From: a virus
Virus record (IMG/VR): IMGVR_UViG_3300009184_000050
Span: 1-59,329 of that record
DNA: 59,329 nt
Direction: 5' to 3' (one strand)
The position numbers and the translations under genes were made by a program. The notes beneath the pieces were generated by a model. It was not told the DNA's origin and made no database searches. It saw only the letters and a list, made by a program, of their open reading frames with translations. Within the stretch, counting starts at the first letter, position 1. Each line of letters begins with the position of its first letter. Of the stretch, positions 39,491 through 47,271 are shown piece by piece.

Positions 39491-39772
39491 TTAGTCTTTT
39501 CTGATATCGCTAAAATCCGCTCTAGAGATTCTGTTAAAATTAGGTTGTAAACCTAATGCGTGTGATATTTTGATATCAATTCTTTCAACTTCGCTATTCA
39601 TTATATCTATACGCTTATCTAAACTTTTTATAATAGATTCCATAGATTTAACTGACGAGGTTACACCAGCTAGTATGAATTTAAGTGCAAGAAAAACAAA
39701 ATAGCCGGCTGATATCGCGGCTGCAATCGGAAATCCAACATCTGATACTAGTTGTATAAAATCTATTTCCAT
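39491..39772 (-). CDS. Small membrane protein, tandem paralogue 1
   Basis: 93 residues with LVSDVGFPIAAAISAGYFV and a second hydrophobic stretch to residue 40, then a coiled coil (IIKSLDKRIDIMNSEVERID). Same design as 39211 but different sequence, so an old duplication. A late-type box lies upstream. Confidence 0.7.
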   Translation of the reverse strand: MEIDFIQLVSDVGFPIAAAISAGYFVFLALKFILAGVTSSVKSMESIIKSLDKRIDIMNSEVERIDIKISHALGLQPNFNRISRADFSDIRKD

Positions 39773-39785
39773 AATTAGATTCCCC

Positions 39786-39802
39786 CATAAATATTATTTA
39801 TG
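39786..39802. promoter_or_regulatory. Divergent late-type promoter palindrome
   Basis: CATAAATA-T-TATTTATG places TAAATA on both strands between divergent genes at 39772 (minus) and 39840 (plus). Confidence 0.5.
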
Positions 39803-39810
39803 AAAACAAC

Positions 39811-39816
39811 TAAATA
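39811..39816 (+). promoter_or_regulatory. Second TAAATA box before HAD gene
   Basis: ACTAAATAATAAAG lies 24 bases before ATG 39840. Confidence 0.35.
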
Positions 39817-39839
39817 ATAAAGTAACAACATATATCAAA

Positions 39840-40460
39840 ATGAAAGTCACTGAAATTCTAAAAGAATACCGAGACGATTTGTCAAAATTAGTTATTTTTG
39901 ACATTGACGATACCCTCGTGCATACCCAAACAAAGGTGCATGTAATTAAAGACGGTCAAGTAGTTCGTAGTTTAAACAGCCATGAGTTTACACATTATAA
40001 ATTAAAAGATGGTGAACAGTTTGATTTTGGTGATTTCACTAATGCCAAAGAATTCTTTGAAAATGCTAAGCCAATCATACCTATGATGAATCAACTTAAA
40101 AGAGATATTTCTACGGGTAATAAAGTTGTCATGGTAACTGCTAGATCCGACTTTGATGACAAAGAATTGTTTTTAGATACATTTAGAAAATATGGGGTAG
40201 ACATGAGTAAAGTTCATGTTTATCGTGCAGGAAATATCAAAGACAATATTAAGATTGACGAAAAGAAAAAATTAATTATTAGAAAGTTATTAGATCAGGG
40301 AAATTATCGTAAAGCCATAATGTATGACGATTCTATTCCAAATTTAGATAGTTTTGTTACTCTTAAAAAAGAATATCCAAATACTAAGTTTTATGCTTGG
40401 AGTGTAAGCCTAGACGGTAAAGCAGGTGAGTACCAAAGAACCAACGAGCAGGTAAATTAA
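39840..40460 (+). CDS. HAD-superfamily phosphatase with leader-like N-terminus
   Basis: 206 residues. HAD motif I is FDIDDTLVHT (D21, D23), motif II VTARSD, a Lys later, and motif IV MYDDSIPN. These enzymes remove phosphate from nucleotides, sugars or nucleic-acid ends. The first residues MKVTEILKEYRDD fit the shared leader (LKE then Y). Late-type boxes lie upstream. The leader and promoter class suggest virion packaging; that is inference. Confidence 0.87.
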   Translation: MKVTEILKEYRDDLSKLVIFDIDDTLVHTQTKVHVIKDGQVVRSLNSHEFTHYKLKDGEQFDFGDFTNAKEFFENAKPIIPMMNQLKRDISTGNKVVMVTARSDFDDKELFLDTFRKYGVDMSKVHVYRAGNIKDNIKIDEKKKLIIRKLLDQGNYRKAIMYDDSIPNLDSFVTLKKEYPNTKFYAWSVSLDGKAGEYQRTNEQVN

Positions 40461-40491
40461 TTATTTTGGGCATCTTTGTTCTTAATAAATA

Positions 40492-40520
40492 TTGACATAC
40501 TAAATTCATTGTGCTAACAT
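40492..40520 (+). promoter_or_regulatory. sigma70-like promoter for AbrB-like gene
   Basis: -35 TTGACA (40492-40497), 17-bp spacer, -10 TAACAT (40515-40520). ATG 40526 is six bases beyond the -10 box: a leaderless mRNA is predicted. Confidence 0.65.
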
Positions 40521-40525
40521 AACGT

Positions 40526-40717
40526 ATGTCAAAAAAATTACCATCTGATATTTTAACTCGGTACGAAGTTATCACTCAAGAAGACCCTGAAACCGGGGAT
40601 ATTATACTACCTATTCCACAACCAGTGCTAGATTCTTTGGGTTGGAAAGAAGGGGATGAAGTAGAGTTTGGTGTTAATGACGATGGCACGGTTTTTATCA
40701 AAAAGTCCTTTAAATGA
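40526..40717 (+). CDS. AbrB/SpoVT-like swapped-hairpin DNA-binding protein
   Basis: 63 residues. GDIILPIPQPVLDSLGWKEGDEVEF and DDGTVFIKKS follow the AbrB/MazE pattern of a strand, helix LGWKEGD and closing strand. Such proteins bind DNA as dimers. There is no toxin gene next to it. Overlaps the next gene by ATGA. Confidence 0.8.
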   Translation: MSKKLPSDILTRYEVITQEDPETGDIILPIPQPVLDSLGWKEGDEVEFGVNDDGTVFIKKSFK

Positions 40718-41079
40718 TAGTAACTAATAATTCTACCTCAATACCAAATATTGTTACCATTACCTCTCCAAACACCGTACCAAATTACGGGTATTATACA
40801 GTCCCCTCAACTACTACACCTACTTGGACTATTAATCCAAACACTACTAATAACCAGTTAACAGTTAAAGGTGATGCTGAATTTGAAGGTGATATCAAAA
40901 TCAAGGGCAAAAGTTTAAATGATGTACTAGAGAAAATTGAAGAACGATTGGCTATCCTTCGCCTAAATGAAGAACTAGAAAAAAGATGGGAAGAGTTACG
41001 AACCTTAGGTAACGCTTACAAGGAACTAGAAGCCGAAATTATAGAAAAAGAAAAAGCATGGGATATTCTCAAACGATAA
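40714..41079 (+). CDS. Conserved phage protein with coiled-coil C-terminus
   Basis: 121 residues. A Thr/Pro/Asn-rich N-terminus is followed by LTVKGDAEFEGDIKIKGKSL and LEKIEERLAILRLNEELEKR, a domain common in T4-like aquatic phages, sometimes near structural genes. Function unknown. ATGA-coupled to the AbrB-like gene. Confidence 0.82.
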   Translation: MIVTNNSTSIPNIVTITSPNTVPNYGYYTVPSTTTPTWTINPNTTNNQLTVKGDAEFEGDIKIKGKSLNDVLEKIEERLAILRLNEELEKRWEELRTLGNAYKELEAEIIEKEKAWDILKR

Positions 41080-41082
41080 TGG

Positions 41083-41111
41083 TTGACAGATATTCTTCGG
41101 CATGCTATAAT
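41083..41111 (+). promoter_or_regulatory. sigma70-like promoter for genes 41141 and infA
   Basis: -35 TTGACA (41083-41088), 17-bp spacer, -10 TATAAT (41106-41111). Full consensus. Confidence 0.88.
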
Positions 41112-41140
41112 ACTAGAATCGTAACTTGCATTTAATCAAC

Positions 41141-41530
41141 ATGTCCATGCATTTGCATCATCCCTCTCTTACCCTCAATGGTAAACGTAAGGGTAAACAA
41201 AAATTTGCCAGTTCAGAAGCTAAACAAAAGCAATTAGCACTACAAAATGAATGGGAAGCTAACCAACAAAAATGGGCTTCAATGTCTAAGCCTATAGCTA
41301 AAAGAATTGCCAATAAGGGATTACAACTGTCTCCTGCTATCCCAACAAATAGGGTTGCAAATAATCGTATTCCTAGTTTAGATACTAAAATCACAGGGCC
41401 AGTTACAGTAAAACAAAATCAAAAATATACAGGAGATCAAGTATTGGGTATAACGATTGTCCATAAAAGTTGTCTGCAACCTGTATTCAATCAACAAGCG
41501 GCTGTTGATGCAGCTAATATGCGTAGATAA
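41141..41530 (+). CDS. Conserved phage protein of unknown function
   Basis: 129 residues from ATG 41141. [41 protein letters not shown] and [22 protein letters not shown], in that order, match a widespread phage family. Basic and probably largely extended. No function known to me. It precedes infA by one base. Confidence 0.8.
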   Translation: MSMHLHHPSLTLNGKRKGKQKFASSEAKQKQLALQNEWEANQQKWASMSKPIAKRIANKGLQLSPAIPTNRVANNRIPSLDTKITGPVTVKQNQKYTGDQVLGITIVHKSCLQPVFNQQAAVDAANMRR

Positions 41531-41531
41531 T

Positions 41532-41747
41532 ATGGCAAAAGACGATACAATTAAAGTAGAAGGAGAAGTAGTAGACGTACTTCCAAATGCAATGTTTAGA
41601 GTACAGTTAACTACAGGTAATAAAATACTCGGATATATTTCAGGCCGAATGCGACAAAATGAAATTCGTATTTTGTTAGGTGATGAAGTTGAATTAGAGC
41701 TATCACCCTATGATCTAACCAAAGGTCGTATAACAAGACGTAAGTAG
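41532..41747 (+). CDS. infA: Translation initiation factor IF-1
   Basis: 71 residues against 72 in E. coli. The S1/OB fold is clear: [56 protein letters not shown] and [16 protein letters not shown]-1 binds the 30S A site and helps IF-2 and IF-3 select the initiator tRNA. Start ATG 41532 is the family start; no strong ribosome-binding site, but coupling to the gene one base upstream is likely. Transcribed from a consensus early promoter. A phage IF-1 together with phage bS21 (22750) suggests control of initiation. Confidence 0.92.
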   Translation: MAKDDTIKVEGEVVDVLPNAMFRVQLTTGNKILGYISGRMRQNEIRILLGDEVELELSPYDLTKGRITRRK

Positions 41748-41758
41748 AAACTTACCAA

Positions 41759-41790
41759 TCACGCATTAAGAATAAATACTTAATGCGTGA
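41759..41790 (+). promoter_or_regulatory. Hairpin over sodB start with late box in its loop
   Basis: A perfect 12-bp inverted repeat (41759-41770 with 41779-41790) encloses the loop AATAAATA. The right arm contains the sodB ATG (41783-41785). The TAAATA late-type box (41773-41778) occupies the loop, so RNA begun there lacks the left arm, while read-through RNA from infA would hide the start codon. Confidence 0.75.
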
Positions 41791-42337
41791 CATAATAAAT
41801 CTACTTGAGGCAAAAGCTAAACCTCAAGATATAGGAATAATTCCCCTCAACTTCACTCCCAGTGAAGTTGCACCCGTTATGAGTAAAGAAACCATTGATT
41901 TACACTTTGGTAAACTTGCCCACGGCTATGCCGAGCGTTATAATAAAGGCGAAGGTGATCCTGAATTCAATTATGCAGGGGCTTTTCTTCACAATACATA
42001 CTTTCCTCAATTTAGAGAAGTAAGAAATAATAACGAGCCCAACGGGCCTATTGCAGGATTTATCAAAAAGCATTTTGGAAACTATGAAGCTTTCCAAAAA
42101 GAATTACAAACCGAAGCAATGAAGATTCAAGGTTCAGGTTGGATTTATTTGGCATATGATGGTAAACTAAAAACTATACCAAATCATCAAGTAAGAGATG
42201 ACATACTATTACTAATAGACTGGTGGGAACATGCATTTTTATTAGATTATGGTGCAGACAAAAAAAAGTATTTAGAAAACACTTGGAAAATTATTAATTG
42301 GAACGTTATTAACACTAGATGGGGCCACTCATTATGA
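41783..42337 (+). CDS. sodB: Fe/Mn superoxide dismutase with N-terminal leader
   Basis: 184 residues. The fold starts near residue 19; residues 1-18 ([18 protein letters not shown]) are an extra leader matching the gene at 25096 and fitting LLE then A. Metal ligands are H41 (LHFGK), H70 (FLHNTYF), D146 and H150 (DWWEHA); Y49 corresponds to the gateway Tyr. Two differences from E. coli FeSOD are the His30-equivalent position (Leu) and the shifted HN order at H70. It converts superoxide to peroxide and oxygen. No ribosome-binding site; start lies in a hairpin. Confidence 0.92.
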   Translation: MRDIINLLEAKAKPQDIGIIPLNFTPSEVAPVMSKETIDLHFGKLAHGYAERYNKGEGDPEFNYAGAFLHNTYFPQFREVRNNNEPNGPIAGFIKKHFGNYEAFQKELQTEAMKIQGSGWIYLAYDGKLKTIPNHQVRDDILLLIDWWEHAFLLDYGADKKKYLENTWKIINWNVINTRWGHSL

Positions 42338-42657
42338 TTACAGTTACAAAAGAAGCAACTGCAAAGATATCCGACATAATACTAGAAGAAAATAATTCAA
42401 ACTTAAAACTACGATTATATGTTCAGGGCGGTGGTTGCTCTGGTTTTCAATATGGTTTTATATTAGAGGAAGAGGTTAATGAAGACGATCTGGAATTTAA
42501 ATCAGATTCTATTAAATTAATAGTAGATCACATGAGTTATCAATACTTAGAAGGGTCTACAGTAGATTACAAAGACGAATTATATGGCTCTAGCTTTACA
42601 ATAAAAAATCCCAATGCCGAAACTACATGTGGATGTGGGAGTTCTTTTAGTGCTTAG
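42334..42657 (+). CDS. erpA: A-type Fe-S carrier (ErpA/IscA/HesB)
   Basis: 107 residues from ATG 42334, overlapping the sodB stop by ATGA. The three ligand cysteines are C35 ([11 protein letters not shown]) and C99, C101 (TTCGCGSSF). These proteins hand Fe-S clusters to target enzymes. Coupling to sodB places oxidative-stress protection and cluster repair in one late unit. Confidence 0.92.
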   Translation: MITVTKEATAKISDIILEENNSNLKLRLYVQGGGCSGFQYGFILEEEVNEDDLEFKSDSIKLIVDHMSYQYLEGSTVDYKDELYGSSFTIKNPNAETTCGCGSSFSA

Positions 42658-42681
42658 GGCCGTATTTATTTAATTTATTGA

Positions 42682-42687
42682 TAAATA
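42682..42687 (+). promoter_or_regulatory. Late-type TAAATA box for first fibre gene
   Basis: GATAAATAACGATATAAAGAG, in two parts, precedes ATG 42710; AAAGAGAG may be the ribosome-binding site. Confidence 0.5.
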
Positions 42688-42709
42688 ACGATATAAAGAG
42701 AGAAATAAT

Positions 42710-45646
42710 ATGGCATTTAAACCTAAACAACCTAAAATTGGACTTTCTGACCCCGGCGTTGTACGTTCTGTTCAAAATACTTTAAATACACAAAGGCTTA
42801 TAGCAGCCGGAAACCCTACTATTGAAGAAGGTAATAAAGTAGTATTGCCGAATTCAACTCTGAGAACAACTGCTACGACCGTAGGGGTACTTACTAGTGC
42901 TAATAATCAAGCAGGAGATACTGTCACAATTTATACGGGTGCAAATAGTATATATGTAAGTGCTATTGATCAAACTGTAAAAAGCTTTATTATTAATGGG
43001 GTAACACAAATTATTCCCGGGGACAATATATACATTGACCCGGCTGAAGGGACTGGTGTTGTCACAATAAGTGCTTCTTCTTCTATAGCTCCTACCAAAA
43101 TTCAAAATGGTGAGAGTTATGCTAATATAGAAGAGGCTGATGGCAATTTAGTTATTAGTGCAAATGGTAAATTATGGACATTTGGAACCGATGGAAATAT
43201 AACATTACCCGCTGGTAATGACATTTCAATCAACTATTCAAACGGAACACCATATGGTGGTAGTGGATCAGGAAATGGCTTCAGCAATGGTACTAGTAAT
43301 GGCTCCATACCAGAAGCAAATGGCAATATTAATTTTAGTGTTAATGACAATCCTAATGTAGTGGTTATAACCGAATTCGGTGTAAATGTCGCAGGTACAG
43401 CAAATATCACAGGTCTAGCTAATGTTGGTGGTAATTTAACAGTAACAGGTACTAGTAATTTAGGTGTTGCGAGTAATGTTATTATCACTGGTGGAAGTAA
43501 TGGTCAAGTGTTAACTACCAATGGTAATGGTAATTTAAGTTGGACATCGGTCAATGTATCTGGTTTTAGCAATGGTACTAGTAGTGGATCTATTCCAGCA
43601 GCAAATGGCAATATTAACTTTAGTGTAGGTGGCAATGCCAATGTAGTGGTTGTAACAGGTACTGGTGCTAATATTACAGGTACTTTAGCAGTAACAGGTA
43701 CAAGTAATTTAAATGCAGTTGGTAATGTTATTATCACTGGTGGAAGTAATGGTCAAGTGTTAACTACTAATGGTGCTGGTAATTTAAGTTGGACTACTGT
43801 AATTGGTTCTGGAAATAGTTTCAGCAATGGCACTAGCAACGGCTCTATTCCAACAGCAAATGGCAATATTAATTTTAGTGTAGGTGGCAATGCTAATATA
43901 TTAGTTGTAACCGGTACTGGTGCAAATATTACAGGTACTTTAGCAGTAACAGGTACAAGTAATTTAAATGCAGTTGGTAATGTAACTATCACTGGTGGAA
44001 GTAATGGTCAAGTGTTAACTACTAATGGCAATGGTAATTTAAGTTGGTCTTCGGTAGTTGCTTCTGCTACAGGTAACGGTACTAGTGGAATAACTATTCC
44101 AACAGCAAATGGCAACGTTCTAATAGGTTCAGGCGGCAATACGGTAGTAGTAATTACTCCTACTGGCGCTAATGTTACTGGTAATTTAGGCGTTTCAGGA
44201 AATGGTAACATTGGGGGAAATCTAGGAGTCGGCGGTAGTATTACTGCAAACGGTAATATTACCGGTAATTATATATTAGGTAATGGTGCGTTCTTAACGG
44301 GAATAGCAACTCTTTCTAATGGCAATTCAAATGTCAGAATAGCAGAAAATGGTAATATAGCTCTTAGTGTGTCTGGTAATGCAAATATCTTTACATTCAC
44401 TGGAAATAGTGCAAACTTTAGTAAACCTGTAGGACTAGATAGTACTCTAACAGTAGCAGGTAATACACTATTCAATAGTAATGTTAACATGGGCGGGCGT
44501 AACATCAATAATCTTGCTGAGCCTAACGTAGGCACTGACGCTGCTACCAAATTCTATGTTGATACATTTGCGTCGGGTCTTTCAGTTAAGCAGTCTGCAA
44601 ATGCGGCTACCACCGCAAACCTAGATGTTATAACAGGGGGCACAGCGGCATATAATAACGGCACAAGTGGTGTAGGTGCAAATCTAACAATTACAGGTGG
44701 AACATTAACTGCGATAGATGGTGTTTCACTGACTGCTAATATGCGTTTGCTTATTAAAAACGAAGCAAATCAAGCTTGGAATGGTATCTATGTTTACAAC
44801 AATAATACGGTAATAACAAGATCCACCGATTTTGATGTTAATGCCGAAGTACTGAGCGGTTCTTTCTTATTCGTTACAACAGGCTCAACACTAGCAGACA
44901 CCGCTTGGGTACAAACAACGGATAGTGTAGTTGTAGGAACTAGCAATGTTGTCTTCAGTCAGTTCTCAGGTGCAGGTTCATTCCAAGCAGCTAATGGTAT
45001 TAACTTAGTAGGTTCAACATTCTCAGCTAATACAGATGGCGTTACTACAGCAATTTCTGGTGGTAATATTGTAGTTAAAGCGAGTGCTAATTTAACTACA
45101 CCAAACATCGGTAATGCAACAGGCAATAGTCTAACACTTACTGGAAATGGTTTAGTAAGTGCAGCTAATGTTAATGTTTCTGCAAATATCACTGCTGTTA
45201 ATTTAGCAATAACAGGTGTGACTAATTTAAATGCAGTTGGTAATGTTAAAATTACAGGCGGTACTTCAGGTCAATTTATTAAAACAGATGGTAACGGTAA
45301 CTTATCTTTTGGTGATCCAGGAGCAACAGGTGGATCTCTTACAAGATTCATAACAGCAAACTCTATTTTGGTAGCCCCCACTACTCTTGATACATTCTCT
45401 TCAGATGCCTATAGGTCTGTTACATATCAAATTCAAATTAGTAGCGGAACTGATTATGAAGCTACAATGATAAGTTTGTTACAAAATAACACCAATGTGT
45501 ACATTTCACAATACTCTGATGTTACTTCAAATGTTCCTTTAGCAACCTTTGATGCATCACTAGCAGCCAATGTAGTTACAGTTACATTTACCCCGGTTAA
45601 TGCAGTAACAACAGTTACAGGAATAGCCACATTGCTAGCAGTGTAA
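42710..45646 (+). CDS. Tail fibre protein with 83-85-residue beta repeats
   Basis: 978 residues, rich in Gly, Asn, Thr and Ser. The N-terminal 60 residues are non-repetitive. Residues about 190-450 hold three near-identical units (SNGTSNGSIP, NGNINFSVGGNA, TGTSNLNAVGN, GGSNGQVLTTNGNGNLSW). A segment with AATKFYVDTFASGLSVK (about 620) matches the standard phage-fibre adaptor, followed by WNGIYVYNNN and TVITRSTDF. The C-terminus (about 880-978) is a separate strand-rich domain, YQIQISSGTDYEATMISLL. No S74 domain. It is a trimeric receptor-binding fibre by inference. No cysteine-rich or enzymatic part seen. Confidence 0.88.
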   Translation: MAFKPKQPKIGLSDPGVVRSVQNTLNTQRLIAAGNPTIEEGNKVVLPNSTLRTTATTVGVLTSANNQAGDTVTIYTGANSIYVSAIDQTVKSFIINGVTQIIPGDNIYIDPAEGTGVVTISASSSIAPTKIQNGESYANIEEADGNLVISANGKLWTFGTDGNITLPAGNDISINYSNGTPYGGSGSGNGFSNGTSNGSIPEANGNINFSVNDNPNVVVITEFGVNVAGTANITGLANVGGNLTVTGTSNLGVASNVIITGGSNGQVLTTNGNGNLSWTSVNVSGFSNGTSSGSIPAANGNINFSVGGNANVVVVTGTGANITGTLAVTGTSNLNAVGNVIITGGSNGQVLTTNGAGNLSWTTVIGSGNSFSNGTSNGSIPTANGNINFSVGGNANILVVTGTGANITGTLAVTGTSNLNAVGNVTITGGSNGQVLTTNGNGNLSWSSVVASATGNGTSGITIPTANGNVLIGSGGNTVVVITPTGANVTGNLGVSGNGNIGGNLGVGGSITANGNITGNYILGNGAFLTGIATLSNGNSNVRIAENGNIALSVSGNANIFTFTGNSANFSKPVGLDSTLTVAGNTLFNSNVNMGGRNINNLAEPNVGTDAATKFYVDTFASGLSVKQSANAATTANLDVITGGTAAYNNGTSGVGANLTITGGTLTAIDGVSLTANMRLLIKNEANQAWNGIYVYNNNTVITRSTDFDVNAEVLSGSFLFVTTGSTLADTAWVQTTDSVVVGTSNVVFSQFSGAGSFQAANGINLVGSTFSANTDGVTTAISGGNIVVKASANLTTPNIGNATGNSLTLTGNGLVSAANVNVSANITAVNLAITGVTNLNAVGNVKITGGTSGQFIKTDGNGNLSFGDPGATGGSLTRFITANSILVAPTTLDTFSSDAYRSVTYQIQISSGTDYEATMISLLQNNTNVYISQYSDVTSNVPLATFDASLAANVVTVTFTPVNAVTTVTGIATLLAV
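43280..44060. repeat. Tandem repeats of 249-255 bp in fibre gene
   Basis: The marker TGGTCAAGTGTTAACTAC begins at 43501, 43750 and 44005. Copies 2 and 3 are nearly identical over 110 bases before that point, so duplication is recent or maintained. Confidence 0.9.
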
Positions 45647-45676
45647 TGTTTAAAAAATTAACGAGGATAGTGAATC

Positions 45677-46474
45677 GTGGCAATAATTAAACCTTTTATA
45701 ATTAATAATGGTCTTTCAATTGGTACCCCAACAGGGGCGACTGCACTGATTGACTCTTCAGGAAACTGGATTGGACCTAGTACTAATTTAGTTGGACCAC
45801 AAGGACCACAGGGGCCTCAAGGACCACAGGGGCCTCAAGGACCGCAAGGATCTAGTGGCCCTCAAGGACCCACCGGTCCTCAAGGAACACCGGGCGCATC
45901 AGGACCACAAGGCCCACAAGGCGCATCAGGACCACAAGGACCACAAGGCCCACAAGGCGCATCAGGACCAACTGGTCCACAAGGGCCTCAAGGATCGGTG
46001 GGACCTCAAGGACCTCAAGGACCACAAGGACCACAGGGCGTTGCAGGAACTGGTGATGTAACATTAAGCGCATTAGGCGTAGGCACACCAGCTGGCCCCG
46101 CAGGTTATATATTAGCTACAAATAATATTACATCTCTGTACTCAGATAAAAGACTAAAAGAAAATATCAAAAATATTGATAATTGTATAGAAAAAATACA
46201 AAGTATGACTGGGGTATACTTTACACAAAATAAGTTAGCTGAAAAATTTGGTTACAATGATTATAAAAAACAAATAGGACTTATCGCTCAGCAGATAAGT
46301 GCTGTTTTCCCTGAAGCGGTATCTACAGCTCCATTTGATGCAGATGACACTGGAAATAGCAAGTCCGGTGAAAATTATCTTACTATCAACTATGATAAGT
46401 TAGTACCTTTATTGGTAGAAGCTGTTAAAGAACAGCAAAAAGAGATAAAACAATTGTTGCAAAAAATAGGATAA
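45677..46474 (+). CDS. Collagen-like tail fibre with S74 chaperone, copy 1
   Basis: 265 residues, GTG start with AGGA upstream. An N-terminal motif [12 protein letters not shown]...SSGNWIGP (5-34) is shared with the next two fibres. Residues 40-124 are Gly-Pro-Gln triplets. The C-terminal S74 intramolecular chaperone starts around [10 protein letters not shown] (155-164), with Ser156 as the expected cleavage residue, and includes [19 protein letters not shown]74 domains trimerise the fibre and then cut themselves off. Confidence 0.9.
   Translation: MAIIKPFIINNGLSIGTPTGATALIDSSGNWIGPSTNLVGPQGPQGPQGPQGPQGPQGSSGPQGPTGPQGTPGASGPQGPQGASGPQGPQGPQGASGPTGPQGPQGSVGPQGPQGPQGPQGVAGTGDVTLSALGVGTPAGPAGYILATNNITSLYSDKRLKENIKNIDNCIEKIQSMTGVYFTQNKLAEKFGYNDYKKQIGLIAQQISAVFPEAVSTAPFDADDTGNSKSGENYLTINYDKLVPLLVEAVKEQQKEIKQLLQKIG
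45795..46045. repeat. Short GGACCACAAG repeats coding Gly-Pro-Gln
   Basis: Nine-base units GGACCACAA or GGGCCTCAA repeat with few changes over 250 bases; a likely site of slippage or recombination between fibre genes. Confidence 0.9.
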
Positions 46475-46479
46475 AAATT

Positions 46480-47271
46480 GTGGCTACAAATAAAAATTTT
46501 GTAATAAAAAATGGGTTGACAGTAGGAACTACTGCTGATATTAATTCATCGGGCGTGTGGATTGGGCCTACAACAGGTTTGATAGGCCCGCAAGGTGCTG
46601 TTGGTTCTGCGGGAGCTGCAGGTCCACAAGGCCCACAAGGTCCAGCTGCACCAGGAGGGTCGGGAACAGCAGGTCCACAAGGTCCTAGAGGTCCGCAAGG
46701 CGCAACCGGTGCGCCGGGATCATCAGCGCCGGGGCCCAATGGTCCTCAAGGAGCTCAGGGACCAGCAGGAGCGATCGGTCCTACCGGGCCACAAGGCCCC
46801 GGAGGATCAACGGGGGGAACAGGTCCACAAGGGCCTACTTCACAATTACAAACATCAGTTACTTCATTAGGAGTAGGGACTGCTGCCAGCGGTACTACAG
46901 GTGAGATAAGAGCCAGTGGTAATATAACAGGTTTTTATTCAGATGTAAGATTAAAAGATAATATATCCAATATAACCGAGTCTCAACAAATTTTACAAAA
47001 ATTGCGAGGTGTATATTTTAATCAAAATGAATTTGCTGAAAAATTTGGATATCATGACCATAGTAAACAAATTGGCGTAATAGCACAAGAAGTACAAGAG
47101 GTTGTACCTGAAGCAGTTACTATAGCACCATTTGATTTAATATCTGATGTAAGTAGATCAGGTGAAAATTACCTAACAGTAAATTATTTTAAATTGATAC
47201 CTGTGATAATAGAAAGCATCAAGCTACACCAACGTGAAATAAATATGATCAAAGGACAGGTAAAATCATGA
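46480..47271 (+). CDS. Collagen-like tail fibre with S74 chaperone, copy 2
   Basis: 263 residues, GTG start. Same layout: [12 protein letters not shown]...SSGVWIGP adaptor (5-30), less regular collagen triplets (36-118) with Gly-Ala and Gly-Ser insertions, then [21 protein letters not shown] and S74 start [11 protein letters not shown] (152-162). Stop overlaps the next gene's ATG. Probably alternative or parallel fibre to copy 1. Confidence 0.9.
   Translation: MATNKNFVIKNGLTVGTTADINSSGVWIGPTTGLIGPQGAVGSAGAAGPQGPQGPAAPGGSGTAGPQGPRGPQGATGAPGSSAPGPNGPQGAQGPAGAIGPTGPQGPGGSTGGTGPQGPTSQLQTSVTSLGVGTAASGTTGEIRASGNITGFYSDVRLKDNISNITESQQILQKLRGVYFNQNEFAEKFGYHDHSKQIGVIAQEVQEVVPEAVTIAPFDLISDVSRSGENYLTVNYFKLIPVIIESIKLHQREINMIKGQVKS

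Noticed and set aside
40526-40717. Toxin-antitoxin system from the AbrB-like gene
   Set aside because: The adjacent gene belongs to a conserved phage family with a coiled coil and does not resemble a toxin.
43234-45192. Several minus-strand frames rich in Pro, Val and Leu inside the first fibre gene
   Set aside because: They mirror the Gly/Asn/Thr fibre repeats and lack ribosome-binding sites.
45795-46045. Possible CRISPR-like array
   Set aside because: Units are contiguous nine-base coding repeats with no unique spacers.
45792-46061. Frames on both strands across the collagen repeats
   Set aside because: The nine-base repeats keep all frames open; only the Gly-Pro-Gln frame continues into an S74 domain.
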